A stretch of DNA of 64,000 nt from Flavobacterium gelidicaeli (GCF_013294005.1 NZ_JABSNK010000003.1:1-64000), one strand, 5' to 3'. Numbered from the stretch's first letter, positions 27,103 through 37,014 are shown. Translations and numbers: made by a program. Notes: a model not told the origin generated them from the sequence alone.

Positions 27103-27861
27103 TTAAAAGAATAAATCGGTTATTTGAACGGCTAACATGTCAATTATAAATATGGTCAGAGAAGCAGTAACTACGGCAGAATTTGCTGCTTTACCAACGC
27201 TTTCCGTTCCGTGATCAGCAGTAAATCCTTTATAACAACCTATGATTCCAATAAAAAATCCAAAGAAGATGGTTTTAATTGTTGCAGGAAATATATCTGA
27301 AAAGGTTAATATTTCGAAAACTTTAGCGATATATAAATACAAGCTAGTATCCCCGTGAATGTTGACACCAATATAACCACCTAAAATTCCAATTACATCA
27401 GCCAATATTACTAATAATGGAACCATAAAAGTTGTAGCTAGTACGCGGGTAACCACCAAGTATTTAAAGGGGTTTATAGCTGCAACTTCCATAGCGTCTA
27501 TTTGCTCTGTTACTTTCATAGAACCAAGTTCGGCTCCAATTCCAGAAGCTATTTTTCCAGCACATATTAATGCTGTAATTACAGGTGCTATTTCTCTAAT
27601 TAAAGATAATGCTACCATACCAGGCAACCATGATTCTGCACCAAAACTAACTAGAGTAGGGCGGGATTGTAATGTTAGTACAAGTCCCATTATAAATCCA
27701 GTAATAGCCACTAAGGGTATTGATTTATAGCCTATTTTATAACATTGTACTAAGCACTCTTTAAATTCATAGCGAGGGGTTAAAACCTCTTTAAAAAATC
27801 TCGTGATAAATAGCGTAATGTCACCCACATCGCTAAAAGTGTTTTTTATATATGTAGTCAA
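27103..27861 (-). CDS. mlaE: Mla-type ABC transporter permease
   Basis: An inner membrane permease of 252 residues with about five membrane segments and the family motif region GSMKVTEQIDAMEVAAINP, where the DAMEVM-like element contacts the ATPase. It is the first gene of the three-gene mla operon. The start is TTG at 27861: no in-frame ATG or GTG exists between the upstream stop and the conserved part, so a TTG start is the best reading. Confidence 0.9.
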   Translation of the reverse strand: MTTYIKNTFSDVGDITLFITRFFKEVLTPRYEFKECLVQCYKIGYKSIPLVAITGFIMGLVLTLQSRPTLVSFGAESWLPGMVALSLIREIAPVITALICAGKIASGIGAELGSMKVTEQIDAMEVAAINPFKYLVVTRVLATTFMVPLLVILADVIGILGGYIGVNIHGDTSLYLYIAKVFEILTFSDIFPATIKTIFFGFFIGIIGCYKGFTADHGTESVGKAANSAVVTASLTIFIIDMLAVQITDLFF

Positions 27862-27958
27862 AACGATCCGTTTTTAATATTAATAATGGAGTAGGAATGC
27901 GCGGTCTCAAACACTATTTTTGCGCTATTAAAATTGCGTACTAATTTTAATCTAAAAT

Positions 27959-28423
27959 TTATACAGCACTAATAAAAAAATTGTCTTTAAACGACTTGAT
28001 TTCATAATGTTCTGTATTGATAGAAAAATATTGTTCACTCAACATAAGTTGTTGATTGTCTGTCAATAAATCACGATTACTATAAATTGTATCGTAATAC
28101 GTTTTCATTACTTCATTTTCATTGATCTCACAGCTAGAAATCAATTTTTTAATGTCTTTATAGATAAAGTTGTTTTTTACAGCGAGCCAGAACTTACTAA
28201 CCGAATTAAAACTGCTTTTATCTTGCAATGGAGTTCCGCCAAGTTTTATAATTTCTTTGCTAAGTTCCATTTTACATTTTTGGCTTGTTTTTTGAAAATT
28301 TTCAAAAGCCTTTTTTAAACTGTAGTTAGTAATATCTCTTGAAGCAACTTTGTATCTTTCTATACGATCATTGTTGATTATTATAAATGAATTTAATACG
28401 TTTATGGCTATTTCTGGATTCAT
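27959..28423 (-). CDS. PA2169-family four-helix-bundle protein
   Basis: A 154-residue protein, all helical, with LNSFIIINNDRIERYKVAS, FENFQKTSQKCKMELSKEI and the Gly-Gly turn KLGGTP before the third helix. This pattern fits the DUF2383/PA2169 family of ferritin-like four-helix proteins, often found near stress genes such as dps. It is alone on the - strand, about 230 bp from the BrkB gene. Function is unknown. Confidence 0.8.
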   Translation of the reverse strand: MNPEIAINVLNSFIIINNDRIERYKVASRDITNYSLKKAFENFQKTSQKCKMELSKEIIKLGGTPLQDKSSFNSVSKFWLAVKNNFIYKDIKKLISSCEINENEVMKTYYDTIYSNRDLLTDNQQLMLSEQYFSINTEHYEIKSFKDNFFISAV

Positions 28424-28657
28424 ATTTTTACTATTAAAGAGTTTAACTTCCTTTATTTTTGATACTGTAAAGTTCTTTAATTAGTAGGGCAAAGCTGTTG
28501 CAATACTTTATGATAAAATTATAATATTAACACTTTTTATGATAAAAGGCCTGTGTTTAAATATTTGTTAGTTAGTGAGTTATGCCTGTTTTTTAATTTA
28601 AATCCCGAATAATATTATAATTATATTTATAATTATATTTGGTTATCCTTTACCTGT

Positions 28658-29560
28658 TTAAGTTCTTGAAATACAATTAGGGTCTTGTTCTGCAATATCA
28701 GTAGGAGGGATTTCTCCCGAATAAGTTCGGGTATAAACTGCTGTAAACTCAGCACCAAAAAATAATATCATTGAAGAGTAAGAAACCCATAAAAGTATTA
28801 AAACAATTGATCCTGCTACTCCATAAATAGATCCAGGTTCAGCAGTACTGAAATAATAAGCTAAAAGTGTTTTACCAATCGTAAACAAAATTCCTGTTAC
28901 AAATGCGCCTAGCCATACGTGTTTCCATCTAATTTTAGCATCAGGTAAGATTTTAAACATTAATGCAAAAAGCGCTGAAATAATGGCAAGTGAGAAAATG
29001 AAGTTAATAATGTTATATAGAAAAATAGTAGAATCGTGGGTGTAGACTTTAAGCCAAGTTCCCATACTAGAAAGTAATGTTGATACCACTAAGGATACCG
29101 TTAGTAAAAAAGCAATGGCTAGGATTAATCCAAATGAGAATAAACGTGCTTTTATAATATGTCTAAAGCCTTTTTGGGTTTTGAGTTTTACTTTCCAAAT
29201 CAAATTTAATGTTTTTTGTAATTCTACAAATACTGCTGTAGCACCAAATAGCAAAACGGCAACACCTATTATACTTCCCCAAACAGTTGATTTTTCTTCG
29301 GTAGATTTGCTTAAAATCTGACTGACTTGTTTTGCAGTCTCAGAGCCCATTGTACTGGATATTTGACCCATAATATTCTCATTAACACTAGCTGCACCAA
29401 AGAAATATCCAGAAATAGAAATTACCAAGACTAATAAGCCAGGAATACTAAAAATAGCATAGTATGCAATTACAGCACTTTGTCTAAACGGATCTTTATC
29501 ATTCCACTCTGTAAATGTTGTTTTTAAAAGCTGAAAAATATGTTTTATATTGAATTTCAT
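28658..29560 (-). CDS. YihY/BrkB-family membrane protein
   Basis: A 300-residue inner membrane protein with six membrane segments. It has QSAVIAYYAIFSIPGLLVL near the N-terminus and GSIVLILLWVSYSSMILFFGAEF at the end, both strongly conserved in the YihY/BrkB family. The family was once called ribonuclease BN in error. Its function is not established. It is a single gene between longer gaps. Confidence 0.92.
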   Translation of the reverse strand: MKFNIKHIFQLLKTTFTEWNDKDPFRQSAVIAYYAIFSIPGLLVLVISISGYFFGAASVNENIMGQISSTMGSETAKQVSQILSKSTEEKSTVWGSIIGVAVLLFGATAVFVELQKTLNLIWKVKLKTQKGFRHIIKARLFSFGLILAIAFLLTVSLVVSTLLSSMGTWLKVYTHDSTIFLYNIINFIFSLAIISALFALMFKILPDAKIRWKHVWLGAFVTGILFTIGKTLLAYYFSTAEPGSIYGVAGSIVLILLWVSYSSMILFFGAEFTAVYTRTYSGEIPPTDIAEQDPNCISRT

Positions 29561-29733
29561 GGGGAGGTTTTTTTAGAATTACTAGGTGATAAAATGTTGC
29601 GTAAGTATTTCTATTGATTATTAACTAGTTTCGATTAACGATAATACAAAATTCTATATTTAGGATACAAATAAGTTACAGGCAAAATTTATTTTATTAT
29701 AATATTCTCATTTTTAGTGATTATAGGTCGTAA

Positions 29734-29766
29734 AAAAGGGCTGTTTTGAAACAAAACAGCCCTTTT
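29734..29766 (-). terminator. Terminator after dps
   Basis: AAAAGGGCTGTTTT (29734-29747) pairs with AAAACAGCCCTTTT (29753-29766), a 14 bp perfect stem with a short loop and a T run on the - strand. Confidence 0.85.
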
Positions 29767-29846
29767 ACCAAACCAAAAAACCAATTTATAAAATGCAGCA
29801 CTACTAATTATATGAAGTCATTAGTAGCTACACTGCATTACCTTTA

Positions 29847-30320
29847 CTAGTTTAGATACCTTCTAAGTTTCCAAGCTGTAGATTCGTGTTGTAATAATGA
29901 TGAAGTTAGGAAATCAGCAGTACCTGCGTCGCTATTTTCTTCCTCTGATGTAGTTATATCTTTTCGTAATTGCACTGCAATTGCTTCGTGGTCACTTAAT
30001 AATTCTTTAACCATATCTTTTTGAGCAGGATAAACATTTGGAGATTCTTTTAGTCTCGTCATTTCAGCAAACTCAGTCATTGTTCCTATTGTTTTTCCTC
30101 CTAATTTGCCTATTCTTTCAGCAATTTCGTCAATATTCACTTCTAATACTTTGTATTGATTTTCAAAAAGCACGTGCATTTCCATAAAACTTTCTCCAGA
30201 TACATTCCAGTGAAATTTTCTAGTTTTGGTATATAACGTCATTGCATCAGCAAGTGTTAATGAAAGTAAATCAATGCTGTTTTTTAAATTTTTATCTGTA
30301 ATTCCAATGTGTGGTTTCAT
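29847..30320 (-). CDS. dps: Dps-family ferritin-like DNA protection protein
   Basis: A 157-residue protein of the Dps family, which stores iron and shields DNA in stationary phase or peroxide stress. The ferroxidase ligands have the exact family spacing: His37, His49, Asp64 and Glu68 (FHWNV, MHVLF, NIDEIAER). It should form a dodecamer in the cytosol. A small membrane protein gene lies 45 bp upstream on the same strand. Confidence 0.95.
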   Translation of the reverse strand: MKPHIGITDKNLKNSIDLLSLTLADAMTLYTKTRKFHWNVSGESFMEMHVLFENQYKVLEVNIDEIAERIGKLGGKTIGTMTEFAEMTRLKESPNVYPAQKDMVKELLSDHEAIAVQLRKDITTSEEENSDAGTADFLTSSLLQHESTAWKLRRYLN

Positions 30321-30365
30321 AATAATTGTTTTTATTTATATTAATATAATCTGTTTATGATAATC

Positions 30366-30581
30366 TTATCTTTTTTTGTCGGCAACAACTAGTAAAATTC
30401 CGCCTACTACGAGTACAATTCCTACTACTGGAGACCATTGTACAGGATGATTTTCTTCTTTATTGATTTCGATAGGACCAATATCAACTACTTTCTTTTT
30501 AGTAACATAATTAAACCCGGTATAGAATACCATTATTGCTCCTATTACTATTATTGCGATTCCTATTGATTTTGATTTCAT
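30366..30581 (-). CDS. Small two-helix membrane protein
   Basis: The 71-residue protein has a membrane segment at each end (about 5-25 and 48-66), with a charged loop KKKVVDIGPIEINKEENHP between. It ends in DKKR. Similar small proteins near stress genes are common in flavobacteria, but I cannot name the family with certainty. It may share a transcript with dps. Confidence 0.7.
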   Translation of the reverse strand: MKSKSIGIAIIVIGAIMVFYTGFNYVTKKKVVDIGPIEINKEENHPVQWSPVVGIVLVVGGILLVVADKKR

Positions 30582-31022
30582 CTTTAAATGGTTCTTTTTG
30601 GTTCATAAATTCTTAATAAACAACAATCATTTCGTTACTTAAAGGCAGTAAAATTATAATAATGATTAAAAATTTTTGCCCTTTTAAAAAATAGTAAGCT
30701 ATCTATTTATGCTAAATAAAGTAACTTATTTGTTGTTCGTTATTGCTTTAACAAAGGTAGTTAACAAGCTAAGAATAGGCTTTATACTATTACTTTCAAA
30801 AGTTATAGTATTTACTGATTTGTATTTTTAAATACATAGACCTTATAAATAACTTAATTATATATCCAAAATTAAGTAGAGATGAAATTGTATTTCGACT
30901 TGGCGACAAATAAGAAAAATGAGTTCAAATAGCATTGTATTTGTTTTACTGTAATAAATCGAAAGAGCGGTACCCATCAAATGATGAATACCGCTCTTTT
31001 ACCAACCAATATAATAAACTAT
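30582..31022. other. Gap with hairpin between aldehyde dehydrogenase and small membrane protein
   Basis: This 441 bp gap has no credible gene. Near the right end AAAGAGCGGTA (30962-30972) pairs with TACCGCTCTTT (30989-30999), probably the terminator of the aldehyde dehydrogenase gene, although the T run on the - strand is weak. The rest shows no structure that I can name. Confidence 0.6.
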
Positions 31023-32387
31023 TTAACTAACTCTAATCAATTTTTTATTTACAAACTCTTGAATTCCTTGCTCAGACAATTCACGACCGTAACCAGAACG
31101 TTTAGTTCCTCCAAATGGTAAATCAGCTTGTGTCCAAGTAGGGGAGTTAATAAATACCATTCCTGAGTCTATTTGATCAGCAATTTTAATGGCATTTTTA
31201 ATATCTTTAGTATAGATTGATCCTCCCAATCCAAAGGGAGAGTCATTAGCTAAATCAATTGCTTCCAGCTCATCTTTAACTTTATAAAAAGATGCTACAG
31301 GTCCAAATAATTCTTCGTAGAAAGTCGGTTCGCCTCTTTTTAAATTAGTCAATAAAGTAGGTTGCATATAAGCCCCTTCTTTAGATGCTCTTTTTCCACC
31401 CACAACTACGGTTGCTCCAGCAGCTTCGAATTTTTTCACTTGCTCTAATAAACCTTGTAATGCTTCTTCACTGCTCAAAGGACCAACATCAGTACTTGGA
31501 TCCATTGGGTCTCCTACTTTTAAAGCAGCAACTTTAGCAGTAAATTTTTCTAAAAATTCATCGGCTATAGCTTCAACTGCAATAAATCTTTTTGAAGCTA
31601 CACAACTTTGACCGTTGTTATTCATCCTTCCAAAAATTGCTAAATCAACTGTTTTATCAATGTCTGCATCGGCTAAGATGATAAAAGCATCACTTCCTCC
31701 TAATTCTAGAACGGAACGTTTAAGGTTTTTACCAGCAGCTTCGGCCATACTAGCACCAGCACCTTCACTACCTGTTAAGGATATTCCCTTGATTCTTACA
31801 TCTTCAACTAATGCGGTACTTCTTTTACCCGAGATCATTAAATTAGTGTACAAGCCTTCTGGTGCCCCCGCTTCTTTAAACAACTCGTCTATTGCAATTG
31901 CACACTGCGGAACAATTGAAGCATGTTTTAATAAAATAGTATTTCCTACCATTATATTAGGAGCAGCAAAACGTACTACTTGGTAGAAAGGAAAATTCCA
32001 TGGCATAACGCCAAATAATACTCCAATTGGACTGCTTCTTACAAAAGCTTCTCCTTGTTCAGGGCTTAATTTTTTATCAGCCAAAAAGGTTTCGGCATTG
32101 CCAGCGTAATAATCTAATATGCTCGCACTAAGATCAATTTCCCCTTCTGATTGAGCAAAAACTTTACCCATTTCTAAAGTAATTAGTTTGGCAAGTTCTG
32201 TTTTTTTAGCACGCATTAATTTTGCTACTTTATGAAGTATCGTAGCACGTTCTTTATAGCTGGTTTTTTTCCAGTCTTTAAAAGTAGTATTTGAAAGTGC
32301 AATAGCATCTTCAACTTGCTTGTCAGTCATTTCATCAAATGATTTTATGACTTTATTTGTAGCGGGGTTTGTTGTTTGAATAGACAT
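31023..32387 (-). CDS. NAD(P)-dependent succinate-semialdehyde dehydrogenase-type enzyme
   Basis: A cytosolic aldehyde dehydrogenase of about 454 residues. Motifs are the cofactor-site PWNFPFYQ, the general base Glu in LELGGSDAF, the nucleophile Cys in NGQSCVASKR, and FGPVASFY near the C-terminus. The short length and GGTKRSGYGRELS ending match the Sad/GabD-like subgroup that oxidises succinate semialdehyde. Substrate choice is inferred. I start at the ATG at 32387 (MSIQTTNPATNK). The frame opens further up to a TTG, but that adds a non-conserved tail. Confidence 0.88.
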   Translation of the reverse strand: MSIQTTNPATNKVIKSFDEMTDKQVEDAIALSNTTFKDWKKTSYKERATILHKVAKLMRAKKTELAKLITLEMGKVFAQSEGEIDLSASILDYYAGNAETFLADKKLSPEQGEAFVRSSPIGVLFGVMPWNFPFYQVVRFAAPNIMVGNTILLKHASIVPQCAIAIDELFKEAGAPEGLYTNLMISGKRSTALVEDVRIKGISLTGSEGAGASMAEAAGKNLKRSVLELGGSDAFIILADADIDKTVDLAIFGRMNNNGQSCVASKRFIAVEAIADEFLEKFTAKVAALKVGDPMDPSTDVGPLSSEEALQGLLEQVKKFEAAGATVVVGGKRASKEGAYMQPTLLTNLKRGEPTFYEELFGPVASFYKVKDELEAIDLANDSPFGLGGSIYTKDIKNAIKIADQIDSGMVFINSPTWTQADLPFGGTKRSGYGRELSEQGIQEFVNKKLIRVS

Positions 32388-32724
32388 ATAATTGTAAATT
32401 TTAATTAATAAAATATTCAACTACGGGATTCTGATTTTTAACACTACCTAAAGTAGTAGTTTCTCATTATATAACCAGAAAATAATGCGGTTGAATTCTG
32501 TTTTATAAAATTACAGCTATCTGAGGTAAACGAGTTTGAAAATAAAGTTAAATCTCGTTGGAATTAATATTAATAATAATACAAAATTTAACATTAGGTA
32601 ATAATATTTGTCTTTCTTATTGAGTCTTAATGACTGATTTACAATTGTTTATTTGTTTTTATTGCTAATAATACTGCGTTAAAATGGTTTTTGGTTTTTA
32701 TCGAATGTGTGGTGTTTTCGAATA

Positions 32725-32775
32725 AAAAAGACCAATTACCACTTATAAAACGGATTTTATTAGTGGTAATTGGTC
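32725..32775 (-). terminator. Terminator after the M23 peptidase and lipoprotein genes
   Basis: GACCAATTACCACT (32730-32743) pairs perfectly with AGTGGTAATTGGTC (32762-32775), with a T run on the - strand. The rest of the 408 bp gap 32388-32795 shows no gene. Confidence 0.9.
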
Positions 32776-32795
32776 AATTATATAAGGAATGAAAA

Positions 32796-33281
32796 TTATT
32801 TCTTTCTTTCAAATGTAGTTTCCCAATCCATTGATTTGATTCCAGAGACTTTGTTTTCTTCATTCATGTAAACTCTAAGCTCTTTATTTGCTACTTCTTT
32901 AGTGTACAAAGCTTTGTATCTAAATATGGTTGTTGCATCATCGTAGTCTTTATAGATTTCAGTTAATTCAATATCTTTAAAATCACCATAATATTGTCGG
33001 TAACGGTTGCAGGTTTTTGAAAGCTTTTCTAAAGTAATATTATTGATAATACTTTGTGTAGCTTCATCAGTACTAAAAGGTTTGAATTTTGATGTGTTAC
33101 AAGTCATTAGAATCCTTTTTCCTAATTCATAAGCTCTTGCTTTTTGTACATTATCAATTGCTGATAGTGCAAGCTTGTTTAAACCCTTTTTTTCAGGTTC
33201 AGTGGCTCTAGTTGTTTTAATTGTTGTCGATTTACATCCTGCTAACAGAATTAAGCTTAGGATAATGATAATTTTTTTCAT
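32796..33281 (-). CDS. Lipoprotein paired with M23 peptidase
   Basis: The 161-residue protein has a lipoprotein signal peptide with lipobox LAGC (Cys16) and a compact alpha/beta domain containing KPFSTDEATQSIINNITLEK and ELRVYMNEENKVSGIKSMDW. It is probably anchored in the inner or outer membrane. I know no named family. It starts 1 bp after the stop of the M23-like peptidase gene, so both proteins probably act together at the envelope. Confidence 0.8.
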   Translation of the reverse strand: MKKIIIILSLILLAGCKSTTIKTTRATEPEKKGLNKLALSAIDNVQKARAYELGKRILMTCNTSKFKPFSTDEATQSIINNITLEKLSKTCNRYRQYYGDFKDIELTEIYKDYDDATTIFRYKALYTKEVANKELRVYMNEENKVSGIKSMDWETTFERKK

Positions 33282-33282
33282 C

Positions 33283-33966
33283 TTATTTCGCTTTAATTTT
33301 TAATAATATATTGGGATCGGGACAATTGTCTAAATAGTAAGCCAATTCCTTTTTACTACAAACTCCAGGATAATCGCCTGAGTACTTTTGAATATCATGA
33401 ATAACTTGAAAATGCAAGTGAGATGCATAATCTCCGTTTACTACTGCAGCTCCTAAAGTCGCAATTTGCTCTCCTTTTTTGAAATTAACTCCTACCGATA
33501 ATCCTTCAAGGCTTTCCATCGATAAATGTCCGTATAAGGTATAAAAAATATGTTCTTGTGACTGATGTTTCAAAATAATAGTTGGTCCGTAATCTCCAAA
33601 ACCCGAATTATATTGAAAACTATGTACTGTACCCTCCAAAGCCGCTAGGATAGGAGTGCCTGCTTTTATCCAAAGGTCCAAACCAATGTGCATGTTACGC
33701 TCCTCCGTTTGTTCGTCCTTAAAGATAGTACTTCTTTTGTAAATATTACGCTCTTCATTATAACCACCATAAGCAACTTTAGCATGATTAGTTGCTAATT
33801 GCTTCTCTATGTAATTTTCAAAATCAGTAGCATTGCCAAGAGATTCGTTTTCTAACGATTTATTAGTAACCGATAAATCAAGCGGAGTATAGTTATTCTC
33901 AGAGATGCTTTCTGGAATTACGGCAACGTCTAAGGTATTATGTAATATCGTTTCAAAAATGGTCAT
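33283..33966 (-). CDS. M23-family peptidase (LytM domain) without signal peptide
   Basis: A 227-residue protein with a LytM-type metallopeptidase domain. The metal and catalytic motifs are present: HIGLDLW (His and Asp ligands), YGHLS and HLHFQV. M23 enzymes usually cut peptide cross-links of cell wall. Here the first 80 residues hold no signal peptide or membrane helix, which is unusual for a wall enzyme. The start ATG at 33966 is the only good one. It is followed by a lipoprotein gene with 1 bp spacing. Confidence 0.87.
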   Translation of the reverse strand: MTIFETILHNTLDVAVIPESISENNYTPLDLSVTNKSLENESLGNATDFENYIEKQLATNHAKVAYGGYNEERNIYKRSTIFKDEQTEERNMHIGLDLWIKAGTPILAALEGTVHSFQYNSGFGDYGPTIILKHQSQEHIFYTLYGHLSMESLEGLSVGVNFKKGEQIATLGAAVVNGDYASHLHFQVIHDIQKYSGDYPGVCSKKELAYYLDNCPDPNILLKIKAK

Positions 33967-34003
33967 GGATAGTGTTTTAATTAGAGTGCTAAAATAAAAA
34001 AAT

Positions 34004-34036
34004 TAAAGCCAACATAAAAGATATAGGTTGGCTTTA
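34004..34036 (-). terminator. Terminator after the ABM-domain gene
   Basis: TAAAGCCAAC (34004-34013) pairs with GTTGGCTTTA (34027-34036) with a T-rich tail on the - strand. Confidence 0.8.
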
Positions 34037-34129
34037 AAGGGTATAATTTGTTTTACAGCGATTAAAATGAGCTATAAGTAACTTTTTGGCTATCTCTAGC
34101 AATCAATAAGTAAAGGAATTACTTTTTAA

Positions 34130-34423
34130 TTATTTGACAGCAATTAAATCTACCATTTCAATTACTGGGTCTTTTGAAAGTAATGATCCTGCGTTAGCCA
34201 TCAAGGCCTCGGCAATTTTTCCTTCAAGATGTGCTTTTCTTCCAGCTTCAGTTTCAAAAGTATCAAAAATACCAAAAGTTGATGGTCCTAATTGCAAACC
34301 GTACCAGTTAACAGTATCTGGTTCGTCTAATACTAACGGTAAAGCACTTTTTAAAAATGCAGCAACTTCTTCTTCTTTTCCTGGTTTAGCTTCTAATCGT
34401 GCTAATAATGCATATTTTTCCAT
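34130..34423 (-). CDS. ABM-domain (antibiotic biosynthesis monooxygenase-like) protein
   Basis: A 97-residue cytosolic protein that is a single ABM ferredoxin-like domain: ALLARLEAKPGKEEEVAAFL at the start, then FGIFDTFETEAGRKAHLEGK. Members include quinol monooxygenases such as YgiN and many with unknown substrates. The domain usually works as a dimer without cofactor. It is monocistronic with its own terminator. Confidence 0.88.
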   Translation of the reverse strand: MEKYALLARLEAKPGKEEEVAAFLKSALPLVLDEPDTVNWYGLQLGPSTFGIFDTFETEAGRKAHLEGKIAEALMANAGSLLSKDPVIEMVDLIAVK

Positions 34424-34552
34424 GATGATCTATTTTATTTAGACAATAAAAGTACTACTAATGACTTTTACATTTATATAGTTTAACTATTGTTCAATCT
34501 AAAATTTAACAACTAGCCATTCTAAATGGTTTAATGAGTAATTTATAAAAAC

Positions 34553-34584
34553 AAAAAAATCCCAAACTAAATAGCTTGGGATTT
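34553..34584 (-). terminator. Terminator after the E1 dehydrogenase gene
   Basis: AAATCCCAA (34557-34565) pairs with TTGGGATTT (34576-34584); a T run follows on the - strand. Confidence 0.85.
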
Positions 34585-34605
34585 GAATTATATAATTAAC
34601 AATGC

Positions 34606-37014
34606 TTAGTATAAATTAGGAAACTTAGCAGGATTTACCTCGCTCATCATTGCATAGACTTTTTCGTAAATATCTTCAGTAGAAGGTTTAGAGAAATAAT
34701 CTCCATCAGTACCGTAAGAGGGTCTATGTGCTTTTGCAGTTAATGTTTGTGGTTTGCTGTCTAAAAAGTTGTAACCATCTTGTTGTTCAATGATTTGTTG
34801 CATGATGTAAGCCGAAGCTCCTCCTGGAACATCTTCATCAATTACTAATAAACGATTTGTTTTTTTTATACTTTCTACTAAGTCTTTATTGACATCAAAT
34901 GGGAGTAAAGACTGTAAATCGATAATTTCACAATCAATTCCTATTTCAAGAAGTTCTCTAGCGGCTTGCTCTACTAATCTTAATGTAGATCCATAAGAAA
35001 CTAAAGTAATATCAACACCTTCTTTTATTGTTTCTACAACACCAATTGGGGTTTTAAATGCTCCGTAATTGGTAGGAGTTTGTTCTTTTAATCGGTAACC
35101 ATTTAAACATTCGATCACTAAAGCAGGTTCGTCACACTCTAATAAAGTATTGTAAAAACCAGCAGCTTTAGTCATGTTTCTAGGAACAAGTACATGAATT
35201 CCTCTAACGGCATTTATGATCATTCCCATAGGAGAACCAGAATGCCAGATTCCTTCTAAGCGGTGTCCACGAGTACGTATAATTAGTGGTGCTTTTTGCT
35301 TTCCTACTGTTCTATATTGTAGTGTCGCTAAATCATCACTCATGATTTGAATTGCGTATAACAAGTAATCTAAGTATTGTATTTCGGCAATAGGGCGTAA
35401 ACCACGCATGGCCATTCCAATTCCTTGTCCTAATATAGTGGCTTCACGAATACCAACATCGGCAACACGAAGTTCTCCATATTTTTCTTGCATTCCTTCT
35501 AAACCTTGGTTAACATCACCAATAGTTCCAGCATCTTCACCAAAAATAAGCGCTTCAGGATATTTTGTAAAAATAGCATCAAAGTTATCACGTAAGATCA
35601 TTCTTCCGTCAGCTTCTTCTTTGTTACTTTCATTATAAGTTGGCAACACTTCTGCTACTGAGAATACATTCAAATCAGAGTTGGAGTGCAAGTGACTGCT
35701 AAAATTGGGTTGTGTTTTTACAGTATAATCGGTGATCCATTGTGATAATTTGGCTTGACCACCTTCATTAATCAACAGTCTCAACGTTTTACGCGCAGCA
35801 ATTAAAATCTCTTTTTTCAAAGGATCCTTAGTGGTTTTTAATTGTGCAACTAGTTTTAAAATTGCTTCTTGCTTTGTGCTGTTAGCCGCTAGTTCCTCTA
35901 ATAAACTAACTAGCTCTTTTTGCTCTTCAACAATAGGATTGATAAAAGCTGCCCAAGCTGCTTTTTTACCTTCTAATACTTGTTTTTTAGCATTGGTATC
36001 AATTTCATTCAATTCCTCTACAGATGCAATATTGATGGCAATCATCCATAAACGCATTTGTCTAATACAATCAAACTCTTTTTCCCAAGCTAAACGGTTG
36101 GCGTCTTTATATCTTTCATGAGATCCTGATGTAGAGTGTCCTTGCGGTTGTGTCAACTCATTTACATGAACTAAAACCGGAACGTGCTTTTCACGAGCAA
36201 CAGCCGAAGCTTTCTCATAAGTAGCAATCAAATCAGTATAATCCCAACCTTTTACTCTTAAAACTTCATAACCATCAGCGTTAGTATCGCGTTGGTATCC
36301 TTTTAATATTTCTGAGATGTTTTCTTTTGTAGTTTGGTGCTTAGCGTGTACTGAGATTCCGTATTCATCATCCCAAACACTAATAAGCATAGGTACTTGT
36401 AATACTCCAGCAGCATTTATTGTTTCAAAGAATAATCCTTCTGAGGTACTTGCGTTTCCTATGGTTCCCCAAGCAATTTCATTACCATCTATGGAGAAAT
36501 TAGCTTTGTTTTTGATTCCGCTAACTTTTCTATATATTTTAGATGCTTGCGCCAATCCTAATAAACGAGGCATTTGCCCGGCGGTAGGAGAGATATCAGC
36601 ACTTGAATTTTTTTGTTTTGTTAAGTTTTTCCAAGAACCGTCTTCGTTTAAACTATGGGTAGAAAAATGTCCGCCCATTTGTCTTCCTCCTGACATAGGT
36701 TCTTTTTCAATACTTGTATTTCCATACAAACCAGCAAAAAACTGTTCAACAGTTAATTCGCCTATTGCCATCATAAAAGTTTGATCACGATAATATCCAG
36801 AACGGAAGTCACCATTTTTGAAAAATTTAGCCATTGCTAGCTGTGGCACTTCTTTACCATCTCCAAAAATTCCAAACTTTGCTTTTCCAGTTAAAACCTC
36901 TCTTCGTCCTAATAAACTACATTCTCTACTAATCATAGCAGTCTTGTAATCGTTCAAAACTTCAGTTTTAAAATCTTCGAAAGTCAAAGTAGTATTAGCT
37001 TTTTCTTTTATCAT
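34606..37014 (-). CDS. Fused alpha/beta 2-oxoacid dehydrogenase E1 (branched-chain type)
   Basis: The 802-residue protein joins the E1 alpha part (about 1-430) and the E1 beta part (about 470-802), which are separate genes in most bacteria. The alpha half has SGGRQMGGHFS and the thiamine diphosphate segment GTIGNASTSEGLFFE. The beta half has FGEDAGTIGDVNQGLEGMQEKYG and DIQYLDYLL-like cofactor contacts, and ends with a transketolase C-terminal domain. Fused E1 proteins of this kind occur across Bacteroidota and serve branched-chain or mixed oxoacids together with E2 and E3, which are not in this window. Confidence 0.92.
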   Translation of the reverse strand: MIKEKANTTLTFEDFKTEVLNDYKTAMISRECSLLGRREVLTGKAKFGIFGDGKEVPQLAMAKFFKNGDFRSGYYRDQTFMMAIGELTVEQFFAGLYGNTSIEKEPMSGGRQMGGHFSTHSLNEDGSWKNLTKQKNSSADISPTAGQMPRLLGLAQASKIYRKVSGIKNKANFSIDGNEIAWGTIGNASTSEGLFFETINAAGVLQVPMLISVWDDEYGISVHAKHQTTKENISEILKGYQRDTNADGYEVLRVKGWDYTDLIATYEKASAVAREKHVPVLVHVNELTQPQGHSTSGSHERYKDANRLAWEKEFDCIRQMRLWMIAINIASVEELNEIDTNAKKQVLEGKKAAWAAFINPIVEEQKELVSLLEELAANSTKQEAILKLVAQLKTTKDPLKKEILIAARKTLRLLINEGGQAKLSQWITDYTVKTQPNFSSHLHSNSDLNVFSVAEVLPTYNESNKEEADGRMILRDNFDAIFTKYPEALIFGEDAGTIGDVNQGLEGMQEKYGELRVADVGIREATILGQGIGMAMRGLRPIAEIQYLDYLLYAIQIMSDDLATLQYRTVGKQKAPLIIRTRGHRLEGIWHSGSPMGMIINAVRGIHVLVPRNMTKAAGFYNTLLECDEPALVIECLNGYRLKEQTPTNYGAFKTPIGVVETIKEGVDITLVSYGSTLRLVEQAARELLEIGIDCEIIDLQSLLPFDVNKDLVESIKKTNRLLVIDEDVPGGASAYIMQQIIEQQDGYNFLDSKPQTLTAKAHRPSYGTDGDYFSKPSTEDIYEKVYAMMSEVNPAKFPNLY

